DNA of 64,000 nucleotides from contig SSBO01000012.1 in the NCBI GenBank assembly GCA_005281725.1, positions 14,384,421 to 14,448,420 of the forward strand. Reading direction: 5' to 3'. The translations under genes and the position numbers were made by a program. Positions 1 through 13,900 of the stretch are shown piece after piece. The DNA is from Wuchereria bancrofti (lineage: Eukaryota > Nematoda > Chromadorea > Rhabditida > Onchocercidae). The notes beneath the pieces were generated by a model. The model worked only from the letters and a program-made list of their open reading frames with translations. It was not told the DNA's origin and did no database searches. Numbering within the stretch: position 1 is the stretch's first letter; every line of letters starts with the position of its first letter.

Positions 1-2114
1 AAACTTGCAACAAATAACTGAAGCACTCTGAGTGGTATACATCTGAAGGCTACTTAAAAACAGCAATTAATGAAACGATGAGCATTACACTAAGTTTGTC
101 TGGTTAAAGCAATATGAAATTTATTCAAAATTTTCACTTTCATTAACTTAAAACTGACTTATAATATGTTCAAATAGATATATAGATATATTTAAATGAT
201 AGAAATTGTTTCATAGTCCTATTATTACAATAATTAAGCTACTGTTAACAGCAATGATAAAGGCAACACAGCATGTAGAGGTAGTTGTCTCCAGCAGTGG
301 TCGAGTGACAAGACTTCAAGCATAAACAGTAATATATGATTGATTTGGCGAATAAAAAAGAAAACTCTGTAAATTTTTTTTGGAAAAGAAAAAATAAGGT
401 ATTAAGCGTAATTGATTAATAAACGTTCTTTTTATTATTTTATTTGAAATATTAGAAAATAAACTTAATAAAAGCAAGTATTTTATTTACAATTACTCGA
501 ATAAAAATGATAATTAATTATTTCCTCAGCTTTCTTTTTCAATGCTTCTTTTATTCTTTATTTTACAAACTTTCTAATTTGCATCTGAATTGTTTGTAAC
601 TATTAATCATAACTAATCTTCCAATCTTCTAACATAAATTAAATGGCAAAAAGTTATACTGTTTTTCGAAATTCTATCAAAAATTTATGTTAGAAAAATT
701 TGGGCAGCTTATTTCTTTCCTTCATTTCTTATTTGTTTACTTGCTGATTTCTTTTTAATGCTTCTTGCTGATTAGTTTGATAACTTAAAATAACGCAACA
801 ACTACCTGATCTGTTAGAAAACATATGCAGTGTATGCAGTGGAAATTTATATAATGAATGCTAAAATATAAATGGTTGAAATGAATTGAAATTGATGCAA
901 TCTTTTTTTTGTTTGCATCAAAAACATTATTGCATGTATTGTATGAAATGAAAGGTAACATATTTGTTTATTCGATTAATGAAATTGAAAGAAAAAAAGG
1001 GAGAAAGGAAAAAAGAAATGAAAATGGCATAAAAGATGATGGCACATGCTGGTAGTAATATGATAGTAATATATTTTCGAGTAAATTCATAAGTAAAAGT
1101 GAAATGATAATCAAAATTAATTTCTCTTTAAAGAGAGCGAAGAGAATGATATCTTCTTATTTATCCATTTATCTAATGTTTATACAGCTCATATTACTAA
1201 TAAAATTAAATAATTCCGATATATACCGGTATAAACAAATCAAAAATAATCATTAATAAAATTACCTGCTTGAATAATCGACTTATAAATGGAAAGGAAT
1301 TAGAGAATACAATGATATATTACTGCATAAAATAATGGCAATAAAAAGTAAGTAGCTTGGAGCAATAAAAATTAATGAGCTTTAATGAGATTTGTTGACT
1401 TCATATAAAATTTTCTAGAGATTTTCACATTCTAAATTTTATTTTCAAGTTATATTTTACTTCAAACAAGCTTTTATTTATTATCATTTATTATCATGAG
1501 TGACACTTTTTCATACTAGCATAAAATCTTTCACCTTCCATAAGTTGTAGTTAAATTTCCTAATTAAATACTGGCAATACTGAGGAAGAATATTATTGTA
1601 AGCTTTAATCTTTTATAAAAAACTTTAACAAATTTTGAAGTCAGCAAGAATGAGTAAGATTTTCTTTATATTTGATACAGATAACAAATATCCCAAAGAA
1701 TGACCTGACCTCTCAACTTAGGTGAAGCAAGGAGGACATTGATTGTTGTCTCATTGAATATAACTGAACTTACCGATGTCAAAATGATATGTTTAAGTGA
1801 TTACTTTTAAAAGGATCATTTGTGGAAATTGCGTCTTGTCGTAACCTTTTCAAAATATTTGAATTTATTAAATTCTAAAAAAAAAGATTAAAATTTTTAG
1901 GTGTAGTAGGACTTTTCATAACTTAACATTTGATTTTTTCATCATATTTCAGTTCAATTCAATGAGATTTGATAAATTCAATAAAAAAAGTGAAATATAA
2001 ATTTTGAATAATGCGTATCACACAGATCATATTATGTAATAATAAATATACATGAGAACATTTGGAGAAAGGAAAAATAAATGAAATTAAGAATGAATCC
2101 GGCAGTAATATCCC
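1..2114. repeat. Dispersed/segmental repeat, copy 1 (truncated by window start)
   Basis: This stretch aligns base for base, with many small indels and substitutions, to 27721-29888. Shared landmarks include the text around 300 (a cagcagtggtcgagtgac run), the ATATATACCGG site near 1217 and the closing GGCAGTAATATCCC. By eye roughly nine bases in ten agree. No conserved open frame survives in both copies: the frame open in copy 2 at 28679-28936 is broken here, so I read it as non-coding. The homology stops exactly where the LTR element begins at 2115. The left edge is cut by the window. Confidence 0.88.
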
Positions 2115-3196
2115 TGTCGCCACAATGGCGAAGCTATGATGTAATGAACAAAGAGTATTGTTTTAAGTGATTTTAATCTACTTTGAAACCTTAACATCCA
2201 AAAAATCCCCCCCAATTTTCTTCCTTACAAAGCCATTTATAGTATCTTGTAATGGTATGGCTCGGTTGGAAAGTGTCTAGCTTGCTTACATCTTTAAATG
2301 TTTTATAATTAAGTTATATTCGTGTGTTATGTATCAACTCGTTATTGTAATGTTGTATAATTTTTAATGTTAATCTGTGGTTTAATTACCCAAGTTTGAG
2401 GTTTGAATAATAAAGTATTTCACGAAGACCCCCACAGTACACGTACACAGAACGGAACCAGTACAGATTCGAGAATCTACCAGTATCGAAGGCAAAGAAG
2501 TCAGCGATCTGAACTGTCAAGGAAGGAAACCTACTTTGTTTCGCAAGGAAGCAGAGCAGTAAGAAAGGGTTATTAAATTTGTTTTTACATGGGGGCTGAG
2601 CAAAGAAAAAACCAGACCAAGTAAATCAGCAACCTTTTCTTTGAGAGTGAACTTTTGTCAAACTTGTGAACTTAATTGTACTAGTACCTTAATATTTTAC
2701 ACTTTTATATAATTGCACCAATTTTTTTTGATATTGTAATTCTGTTTTCTTTTCTCATTTGTGACTTATACTGGGATTGCTTTTGAACATTACGTACCTA
2801 TTACTATGAGTGCTGGCATTAGAAGAACAGCTCAAGGAACAGCAGCAAAGCTGCAGGAATTACTTGTGGCCATCCCTCCCTGGATGGAACCACCAGAGAA
2901 CAGTACCGCGCTGGAAACACGACAACTTTATGAAACCCAACTCAAAAAAGTACAGGACCTAAAGCGCAGAATTGAAGACAGCATACAGCGCTTACAACAA
3001 AAAGAACAACGATGGGAAGATATTATGAACATTATGGAAAAAGAACAACTAAAGAAGGAAGAACAACTATATAAAGAGGCCCAAAAAGAAGGTTTTCTAC
3101 ACACACTAGAAATCGGACGAGATGCACTGTTTACGCTAATTTCAAACGTACAACGACTGGAACAAGCTATACAAACCATTGATAAAGAAATAGACA
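2115..3196 (+). mobile_element. BEL/Pao-like LTR retrotransposon, 5' part only
   Basis: A candidate 5' LTR spans 2115-2589. It starts TGTC, ends TTTTTACA and carries an AATAAA near 2408. It is followed directly at 2590 by TGGGGGCTGAGC, which resembles the start of a primer-binding site complementary to tRNA-Pro. An untranslated leader leads to a gag-like frame from 2806. Base composition is richer in G+C than the surroundings. The element is incomplete: the gag frame runs into an N at 3197 and a TA run, and no protease, reverse transcriptase, integrase or 3' LTR follows. The BEL/Pao assignment rests on gag style and nematode context and is tentative; the LTR-element call is firmer. Confidence 0.7.
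2806..3196 (+). CDS. Gag-like N-terminal fragment of LTR retrotransposon (partial)
   Basis: The open frame starts at ATG 2806 (MSAGIRRTAQGTAAKLQELL) and gives about 130 residues before the N at 3197. A strongly charged segment from about residue 45 to 110 is rich in K, E and Q with heptad-like spacing, so it is probably a coiled coil. Small N-terminal Gag proteins of nematode BEL/Pao elements have this shape: a short basic start, a PPW/PP turn and a long coiled coil. No zinc knuckle or protease is reached. The frame is open upstream of this ATG as far as 2761, but the ATG in the ACTATGAG context is the natural start. Downstream (TA)n would encode Ile-Tyr repeats and is not real coding sequence. 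Confidence 0.6.
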
Positions 3197-3197
3197 N

Positions 3198-3244
<47 letters not shown>
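3197..3244. repeat. (TA)n run next to an ambiguous base (likely assembly gap or join)
   Basis: One N at 3197 is followed by an uninterrupted TA dinucleotide run to 3244. Left of it is retroelement gag; right of it is an unrelated AT-rich sequence leading into GPCR exons. The join is therefore suspect, and sequence of unknown length may be missing here. Confidence 0.8.
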
Positions 3245-3246
<2 letters not shown>

Positions 3247-3447
3247 ATGTAAAAAAAAAGAAATTTATCAATTTGACAATATATGTAAACTAAGACAATA
3301 ATATTTCTAATAGTATTGATTCTTCTTTTAATATCAATTTTGATAGCAATAATAATTATAAAAATTAAAAATGAAATTGAAAGGCTTCTTTTTAATAATA
3401 ATTAAATTAAATGTAATTATTATATTAAAAGTTTTCTTCTATTTCAG

Positions 3448-5340
3448 TCAAGAAACGAGATCTTATGTTGTTAGGTTACACAATGATTCGAGGCATTGTC
3501 GTCGACAGTTGATGAAGTTCAATCGCGATCGATTTCAAACCATTTGCTTGACAATGACTATTATTTTTTGTAATTTTTTCCTATGGGCACCATTTTGTGT
3601 GGTCAATGTTTTACAAGCCGTCGTACCTCATTTATTGAGTAATTTAAAATTTTTGTTTAATTTGGTTAAAACTAATTAATTTGCAACAATTTGCATTATT
3701 TAAATTATTGAAGTATACAAATGATAACGAGCAAAATAGTACGGCAAAAATAGGATTGGAATATATTTTTCGGAATGAATATAAATTAATATCTTGCAAA
3801 TGGATATAAGTGACTAAACGATCCTAATTAGTGATGGTTTGATTTTACCAAATTGAACGGAATAATAAACAGCGGCCATCTATTTGAGGAAGCATTTTCA
3901 GGAATCACATTTCAATATACTGTTGAATTCCGCAATTTATGAAATTACAAATAAGTGACCATAGATTATTGAAAGATTTCTCAAAGATAATTTGAGCATT
4001 AATTTAGCATTATCGGTATTAATAAATGTAGTAGGAAATAAATCATCCTTCCTGAAATCAATGATTTCAAATTGGAATTGAAATAATTCTGTTTATGAAA
4101 TCGGATCATTTGTTTTTAACAGTTGTAAAATAATCATTATTATTACCATCATTACTAATATTCAAATCCAACATTGCTTTTTTAACACATAACCGCATGT
4201 GTAACAGCCAGTGCAATAATTTCAAATTGGAATTTGTTTGAAATTTAACAAAATTTTTTCCATTTCTCTGCCACAATTTTTCAATGGTAGCAGCAAAATC
4301 GCATATTTTAAAAGCGATAACAATAAAGTTTCAAGAAAATGCTCATAACATTAGTTATCAAAAAAAAAATTCTGTTTATTTCATTAATTACACCTTAATT
4401 ACTTTTTAATTCTAAATATCTCTTTTTTCTCCTCATAAAAACACACATGAAATTAAATAATTTTAATGCAATATTGAAAAATTAATAAGTAAAGGAGTAA
4501 TAAATTAGATGCATCTTTTTCATTTTTTTTTTTTAGAAACAAATATTTGAGTTAAAAAAGATGAAATTGCTTCGTCATTTACTTTATAGTATAATTACAG
4601 GTTCACAAGTAATCACTTATATAGTTATATTGGGCAATTTAAATTCATGCGTTAATCCATGGATTTACATAATATTCAATAGGAATCAAGTTAAAAAGGC
4701 ATTCACATTTACAAATGGTAATTCATTTCTGCGTAATTATATAATTATTTCTAAGAATTTCTCAGGAAAAAAAAGGAGGAAATAATTTTCAAAAAACTTT
4801 TCCAATGATTTTGCAATAATGCAAATGTGGAAATAAGTATTTTTACAAATAATTAAGAGAGAATTGAAATTATTTTATCATAGCACTTGAAAAAAAATAC
4901 ATCTAACTAATTAAATTAATTTTTTACTTTCTTTTAAACACACTTTGCCATATGTTTGCTGTTATAATTTAGCATTATAATTTTGATAATTAACAAAAAT
5001 TTTTATTCACTAAGCAGTAATGATTTGATTTTTTTCCTTCTTTTATATTACAAATTTTTAACTTTTAACATTTTTCTTTCAAAGTCTTCAAATCATCAAT
5101 TCACACATTTATTAAGAAAACAAAGAAGGAAAAAGGGTAAACGAATGTTTCATTTGAAAAAAAATTGATACCGGAAAAAAATATATAATTTATTAATAGT
5201 AATGTAATGCTATTTAATCTATCATGTATCAAAGAAGAGAACTTACTTTTCTGTTTTTCTTTCTTGATTTTGATATTTTAGAAAATTTTTATTGCAGACA
5301 TAAATGGAGTGAAGTGATGAAAATGGATGAGAACCAGTGA
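3448..5340 (+). CDS. Rhodopsin-family peptide GPCR, 3' exons only (TM6, TM7, C-tail); vasopressin/nematocin-receptor-like
   Basis: Three phase-compatible exons: 3448-3638 (acceptor ATTTCAG), 4537-4717 and 5282-5340 with stop TGA. Exon 1 encodes a basic third intracellular loop (RHCRRQLMKFNRDRFQT) and TM6 with an LWAPF version of the CWxP turn. Exon 2 encodes the third extracellular loop and TM7 ending GNLNSCVNPWIYIIFN, which matches the NPxxY motif of class A receptors. The NSC-NPWIY form is typical of vasopressin/oxytocin and related peptide receptors. Exon 3 supplies a short tail ending KMDENQ. TM1-5 are absent: only about 200 bases separate the first exon from the N at 3197. The gene is either 5'-truncated by the assembly or broken by the retroelement. 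The ligand class is tentative; membership of class A is firm. Confidence 0.75.
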
Positions 5341-7900
5341 AGAATTATTTACAAAAGTTTCTTATCCCATAAATTCATCCACTCAAATTTCTATAAAAAT
5401 ATCATACAAGAAAATTTTGCATGAAAATTACTCTGAAAATACTATTTTAATTATCATCATAATGGTTAGTAAAATTTATAATTACTTCAAATTTCAATTC
5501 TGCAAAATTTAGTATCACTAAATTATAAGTTGGAACAGAATTATTTATTGAAATTTCAATTCCTATTTGGAACAAATGTATGATAAGGTGTTGTATTATT
5601 ATATTTATAAGTGATATATCATACGAATAGAATATCTACCTATATTAATACAATATATTAAGATTAAAATTCACTATGATGTTAATTACGTTGATAGTTT
5701 CTGATTTGATTTGTTTGAATTCAAAAACCTTTCAATTTAATTTCCTGTCTGATTCATAATGCATTCATGAAGATTTATTCATTAACATATATCTCCTAAT
5801 CAATCGATCTATACACACATTGACAGCAATTTTTGATGAACTATTATACCTTCAATTATATACTTTACAGTTTTTTTCGCTAAAAAGTTCTATTTTTTAA
5901 AATTCGAATCTTCTTATTTTTTTCTCCAGCGTAAAGAATCAATTACGGGTTTTATTATCAAATGAACAGAAATTTCTTTAAATGAGATATTATTTGTATG
6001 GCCTCCATTGCCATTTTGGCAAAAAATTAATCTTAATATATTATATTTTTCTTTCAATTAGTCTTTATGAAATGTTTATTATAAAGAATCAAATTTAAGA
6101 TAGAATTTCGACTACGATCTCCAAAAAAAGAGGTGACACATTTAAAAAAGTTACTTTTGAAGTATTGTTATAAAACTTCCATTTATTTTTTTCGTAATTT
6201 TTTTTCACAAGTGAAGCGACTTTGCCTACTTCGAATTTGTTAATCACATTAAATAAATTGATTGACCGATTCAGTTCACTGCATTAGATTGATTTATTAT
6301 TTGAAAATATCTCAAATTACCAATCATAGACCAAATCATCTTATCACTTCAATATATATCACAAACAGCACCTAAATAGTCGCTATGAAGTTACATTATC
6401 TAACTAAATAAATAAGAAGAAGCGAAAATGCATATTGTTTGTTCAAGTTACTAATAGTTAAGTTTGTACATTGGCATATGAATTATAGGGTGAAATACTT
6501 CAAGCACTTAAAGTATACTGATTATTAAATAAGAAAAAAACTTCTTTCCCTTTCAAGTAAAATCTTTCCAAAGTGTTTTTTACCTGCCTTTAAAACTTTT
6601 TATTCTTATGAATGTATCATAGGATATATTTATCCGTTTGCATAAATAGATACACTTCCCTAAAACATAATCATATCTATTATTGATAAACTGAAACTCA
6701 ACTTCTTATCATATTCCTAAATGATCACTCGATTGCAAGATGATTATTTCAATCGATTTCTGTTAAAAGTACTAGAATTAACTGTAGACGATATTAACCA
6801 CCTCCAATGTTTTAAGAAAATATTGATTGATATAATATCTGACCCACAAAATTTGATCATAGAATATGCCTAAGCGATATGATGATAAATTATGAAGTTA
6901 AATATGCAAGCACATATTTATTTCTGACCAAGCGACACTTCTCGCCACAAAACTGCTCATCCAATATTGAGATCTCAAAATAATCATAATTATATGCTTG
7001 TAAGAGGCAATATTATATCATGTTATCATCAGCAGAAAATCCTACTCTTCTAATTGAAATAGTCCTTCCTTTTTCTGATCATTTAGTTCTGCATTTCATC
7101 TGTTACTTCAAAATCGAATATATTACTGCATCAACTTTTTCTTCTTGGAAATGAGTGAGAAATGATACGCCAACTGATTCAGCTCTGAACTTAAATTTAA
7201 CAGGCCAATTACTATTTTTCTTCAATTTGCTAATGTACATTATCCTTATATGGTTCTATTTAAAACGGCACATGCATCAATAATAATTCTAAACCGTTAG
7301 TTCTATTCAGAATAAAAAGGTCATAAGAGGAAATCATTTTCAAATCGTTCATGTTCAACTACAGCAAAATAAAACAAATTTTACAAGCAGCACATAATTA
7401 GACAACAAATGTGATTCACTGATAATAACGACCACTCTATGCAATCCCTTACGCACAAAACAGGAAGTGAATAATCACCCGCTTCCTATTCACAATGATA
7501 CAATGCCTTCAACGTGTTTTGGAATTTGTGATATAAATTTCCACCACCATGTTCCCTTTCTATAACCAAAAAATTAGAAATTTAAATAATTTTTAAAGCA
7601 AAGAGTGGAAAATCATCTTAAGTGCCACAAAAAAGACATTAAAAAACAACGGTTCCCTAATACTATCCTTACAAAGAAATTTCAGCGAATACCATCAGTT
7701 TCTTCCACAGACATCAAATATGTAAATTAAATACCTTATTTCTGTGAAATTATTTAAAGAGAAACAGATATTGAAGTTTCATTAAGATCCTAACGGATCA
7801 GATCATAGCAGCTACTTAACTAAACATGTTAAATTTTGGAAAAGAGATTGATGAAAAATAATAATATGCATCGTCTCCAGCTAATGTACGACAGCGAAAT
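5341..7900. other. Intergenic, no gene seen
   Basis: AT-rich sequence between the GPCR 3' end and the cullin-4 stop codon, the two genes converging. I see no convincing exon, RNA gene or repeat here. The cullin 3' UTR must occupy part of the right end. Confidence 0.6.
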
Positions 7901-10900
7901 CTATGCAAGATAATTATAGACATTCGAGTCATCCTTATCACGGCACATGTACTCACGTTCAATCAGACTTTCAATACGCTTCTTCAAATCCACCGGTTTT
8001 ACAGGAAAACGAAGTTGATTAAACAGTTCTGAAATAAGCAACTGATGTGCAAGAGATTTTCGCGTTTTCATGATGCGAACAATTGCAGCGTCAATTTGAT
8101 ATTGTCGATCTTGAAATATTTCCTCTTCTGTTTGAGCACGTTCCACAGCCTGAAACATGTATTATAATTAAGTATTGCAAATTTGACTTTGACGATGAAG
8201 ATTTTCATGTTGGCATAGAATGCACGTGAAGTACTGGTGAAAAAAGATCTGATGAAAAGACTGGAACATCAAAAATCATAAACTGTAGATGTAAAAATTG
8301 TAACATAATCTAGAAAGTTTTCTTAGGAAGGACCATTTGAGGAATAGAATCAAGCCATTTGATAGTCCGAAAAACCTTAAGATGGTCTTCGCTCTCAGGT
8401 ATTTAAATTCTTTGGAACTTAATGAATCGACTGAAATCAATTTGTGATCCCGAAGACAATGACTTAACTTTTTCATTATTTAGATTTAAAGCTTATAGTA
8501 CCTAATAAAACGTTTTTTATTCCGTGAAAATTTTTGCGGAAACACTGAAAATTCTAGAAATAACCAACCGTTTCTTTCATCTGCACTTGACTTATACGAA
8601 TTCTGTACAATTTTTCATTGCATTCCGGATTAAATACAAACTGATCATTATCTTTGATATCTTTGCCGCGCGGTATTTTCTTTAAAACTCGCAATTTCCC
8701 ACAAGCCAATGATTGCATTGTTCTTTCTAGTTCATTCTTTTCTTCAAATTCATTTCTTTATAAAGCATTCGACTTCAAACGTATACAAAAATCTCCGAAG
8801 GATTACAAGCACATTAGAAACCACTTTAGCTGAATTTTAATTTCTTCACTATCAATTTGAACTGCACTACTTTCAACTTTGTATTTTTTTTTATTTTGTT
8901 CTATCTGATACCCTTTTATTTTGCTTCCTTTCTTGCCTCTCATTAGAGGCAAGAAAGGAAAATCGTTCCAGCACATTCAAAAGCATAACATAATGGAAGA
9001 TAACGAAATTTTGCATTTCGTAAAGTGATATTGCGGAAATCGTTGTAATAAACTGAAATACGAAAACATTACTTTAACTAAAAAAATAATTTGAATATAC
9101 CAATTTTAGTTGCTAATTGAATTTCCTCAAACGTCCATTCTAATTTTTCATTGAATAGAAGAAGTACTAGCGCCTGGAACATTGTAACTTGCAATTCCTT
9201 CACCACCTAAAAATCCATAAAATTTGGAGGACATCATCTATAAGCAGTAATATAATATAGATATAATATGGATGTAAAAAAATATATACATTCTTTAGCC
9301 ACATCACTTTTCAACAGTGCTATAAGTGCGCACTCGAATCGATCAAATATATAATCATAAAAATCAGATAAATGATTACATTAAACTGAGCCCGTAATAA
9401 TAATTGAGCCAGACTATGTTGCCACTGCAGCTTGCGTCCACTGTGCTTTGAGAAATAGAACTGAAAATTCGATGCACTAATCATTATTTTAAGAAATTAC
9501 ATAAAATCTGGAAGTCCGAAAAATACATACATTTTGGAAATGCTCCTGATATTCAGCTAAATTTGGTGGTATTGCAACTTCCATGTATTCATATGTTGGC
9601 CAGTGACCCATTGTTAATACATTAACGTTGAATTCGATCTGGTTTGCACTGTGCTTTAGAATTCGATCAGGATCACCATGTTCCATATACTGAAATAACA
9701 GATAATTCAAATTCAACGTTAGGGAAGCAGCTCGAGATCTACTACTCGGGAAAGAAGTAAAATGCAGTAAACAGGAAATTCAATTGGTAGAGACACAAAA
9801 GGTTAAATAAACTACAGGGGATATAATGGATGAAATAAAAACCTGTTTAAATGATACACCAAGATCTTTAGAAACTTCCATATCTTTAAACATCCCCTCT
9901 AATCGTGTGGTAAACGCCGCACCACATTCTGTAAATGAAAATTTCTGATAATTTTTACTGGAAATAACAAAAAGCAATGATTTAATAAAAAAAACTTCGT
10001 ATAAATGGCATTATTTCTCCTATACGAATAGCAATACAGGATCAAAGTCGAGATAAACAGGGAGAAAGGGAAACTTTAAATTAACAAATAAAGACCAAAT
10101 GTTAAAATTACGAAGCCAGAACTACGAAAGATGCTGCAATATTCGTTATGAGAATCAAAATAACACCTTGCTTCAGTTTTGAAAGCATTGATTTTTCGGC
10201 ATCAACGGATGCACTCCTTCCAAGTAATAATCTTTTTGCAAGATCCTTCTTATAAAAGGCCTCGAAAACATCTTTACCTGAAAGAAATAATCGGTAAGAA
10301 TGAAATTTTAGGAGGTCATTACATAAAGTCGATGTTAAGAGAATTCATTCACTTACCTCCCAAATAAATAAAGTAAAATAAAAATCTTTTTGTATTATAT
10401 ATACTCCTTACATCTCCATAAACAGTCACAGCATTTGACACCAAAAAACTTCTCTTATTCATGCTATGTGAACTAAGGCTCCGACTTCTTCCATTTTATT
10501 AGAAACAAATTTATAATTCGGCGTCAGTTAAATGACATACAATGGAGAAAAGAGAAACACCGTTGACTCTATAGGTTTTAGCAAAATAAAAAAAATTTAC
10601 CTTGTATGAATCTAAACAACACGATAACCTCATCCATAAGATTTTCCATTTCTTCCTCTGTAGCCCCTTTATTTCCAGATCGTAATTTACTATCCATAAA
10701 TTTGGCTAAATGCAAATAATTTTGTCTCGTAGGAAGTATGATTCCTTAGAAATGAGATCTTTCTCATTAAATCTATTCCAAAAATCGATAGGTTGCTAAC
10801 CAATGTGGAAACACACATGGACGGAGAAAGGAGAGGAAAAACATAAAACAAAAGGAAAATGAAATCAATAATATGATTAATGCGCATAGCTCATTCTACT

Positions 10901-13900
10901 AGATATTCCACATTAAGAACTTTTCATAATCCAACGTAGACTTTTACAGTTAAGCTCTACTTCCTGTTATTTTACATAGCATTTGATGAATTTTTATTTG
11001 GGGAATCGATCAGAAGCAAATGTGCTGCTGAAAGTCTGACGTAAACCACTAGGTTCCCAGAAGCATACAGCACCAAATTAGTAACAAATGATAAACAAAT
11101 CTAATCCACTTACCAACAAGTTCAGCTGGCTTATTTGGTCGAGTGTTAATGAAATAATCAAATGAATCTTTCTCCGCTTGAATAAATTTTTCGTTTCGTT
11201 CAAAACAACTGAAAATTTATCCATTTTACATGCCAAAGTACGAAGAGCAATGCAAATACACGATAAAGTAAAAACGTAGTCAAATATACTATCGGCGATG
11301 CGGAAGCAATAATTGTTCAGGACTAAAATAACCAGCATGTTTTACAGTTTCAAATAAATCAACTGGAAGACCTGCAGTAAGCCTAAATTAGGACTATCGA
11401 GAAACATAACACCACAACATAGCCCTCAATCGTTCTCGATAGGTAAGTGATAAACGACAGCATCTAGTTATTTCTCCAACAAATTGACAAGAATTGGACA
11501 AATAGATTTGGAACGGATAGTTCAATTCAAATTACAAAATCTCGACAACTCCATGAAGTTCAGTGAGATGCTTCAAATTTTATTGAAGCCCTACCCCATA
11601 ATAAGCCTATTGTTCTAGGCTACCTAATTCAAGCAGATGATAAAAAGTGGTAATGATACATTATTTATTAAGACATCAAGTTGCAGAAGTATCAAATCAC
11701 CAGATATCACACTAGGAAAAGCAGAAAAATACAAAACCTGTCTACAACGTTATCCAATTGTTTTTTCATAGCCAACAAGTCAGCCACTAATGTTTTATCT
11801 CTATTCACATCCATTACCAAAGCTTTACCAACTTTCTGAAATATTAAGACTCAGTTTCTTGAACAAATGATATCTAGGCACTCAGAGCTTTCAATTCTTC
11901 TCCCAGAGCTTTCTGCTAGTTTGCTTATCCAAATAACCATGATTAGCCGGTGAAGTAAAGAAAAATTTTTCAACTTAGAAGAATCGCTTTCAATGCCTTA
12001 ATTTCCTTTTTTGCAGTTAATTAGGTTCTATGTTATTAAGTGACAAATTATTTGCCACCAATCTCAACTACTGCAGCAATTAAATGTCCCTCTTAGGAAG
12101 GCACAGATATAAACTCCTAAAATTAAACTTAATTACTAATAACAAATGAGTATGAGCAATAAAGATCCATTCTTCTGTAAAGTAATGCTACTAAGAATCG
12201 AGAATAGAACTTCCCCACTATTTACCTTAACGTAAGAAGCAAACACGTTTTTCAAAATAATGAGTCCATGTTTTGTCCTTGACACCATGTTATACATTAA
12301 ACTTAAATCATCGCATTTGTTTTCAAGCAGCATTTCATCTAGGCCTGAAAAAGTTATTCCGTAAGGAGCAAAAGACAAATTATTAAAACCAAACAAATAT
12401 GCATCTGAATCAACTGCTGCTTTCTCCATTTCCTTTAATTCTTCTTGACGGAAACTTTTTTCGTTATAAACAAAATGAAGCAGCAAAGTAATTTAATATG
12501 TAGTGGTAACGATCCAAATAGAAAACGGACCGAGTTAATAACTGAAATGATTCGAAGAGAATAGAATGAAACGCTGAAATAAATAACTAGTTAAACAAAA
12601 TTCAAAGGCAAAATCACCTTTATTTATAAATGATTCCATATGATCAGAAATCAAGCATCTTTCAGTAACTGCTAACAGTGGTTTCCTTGTTGTAAAATCC
12701 AAATAATAATCAACACGACTTGTCTCTTCTTCTAAACGCTTCTTTACATGCCTCAGGTACACCGGCACCTAAATTATTTTTTCTAAAAAACAACTAAAAA
12801 TAAAGAATAAAACAATGTAAAAATTTATACAATCCCATTACTACTGCAAAGTAAAAAGAAAAAAACACAATTTTATACCTCAAGACTCTGAGACAGATGA
12901 CGTCCTTCCGTTTCATACAAGGTACATGTAGTTTCAAGAAACTTCCTTTCAAATACCTCAAATATTGGAATCTATATACAATATAATATATATATATTAT
13001 TTATTCATTTTTCATTTATAAACATATTAAAAAGAGGATAAATAACTTTCCCCTTTACGTTGCGATTTCATTTTCTTAAACTATATTATTATCTAGAAAA
13101 CGCAATGCAAAGAAATCTGAAACTTGTTTAGATTTAACCGAATGCAACTGTATAATTTAAAGGAATGAAATAACAGTGCATTCAGCAATAATAAATGATG
13201 GGGAACTCATTTTTAGAAAAAGCAGGCAGAGATTCTGGTATTTAATCAATAGCGAAATGGAAAAGGAATTGTTCCACATCTTTTCTTTTTGAACATCAAA
13301 AGCATTCGAAGATCAAATCAATCGAAAATATCTGCTCCACATGTCATAATCGTAATCGATCTTGATAGCGTATCAGTCTATCGAAACAGGCTTTGAAGCT
13401 TGTTGTGAAAGTATTTTCAGCCTATACGCTCATTAAATTGCTCGTAATTTTAGATATTTATTCAGAAAAACTGGAAGTTCACCTCAGCATAAACGCGAAG
13501 GCTTGTCATCATACGCAATAATGATTTGATTAACAGCCGATCAATCTACAAAAGAGATTATCATCAGTGCTTAACAGATTATGTTAGTATAGAAATCTGG
13601 CAAATGAGATAAACCATGACATGATCTAATGTTATTCACAAATATGCATTTGTCAGCTTATTATGCAAAAATTTATACCTGCTTTACTAGCATTTTTTGT
13701 TTTAGAATACTTTTCTGAATAAGCACTAGTGGAAAAGACTACATGAGTTTGACAAAGTGGATGCACCACCATTCACTATTTAACTAATAAGCTATGAGCA
13801 AATACGAATTAGGAAGTTAAATGTAGAAACATAATCACAAAACTAATTCCAAATTCTCCAATCATCATTTAGTCCCACTCAAATCATTAACCAATCTTTA

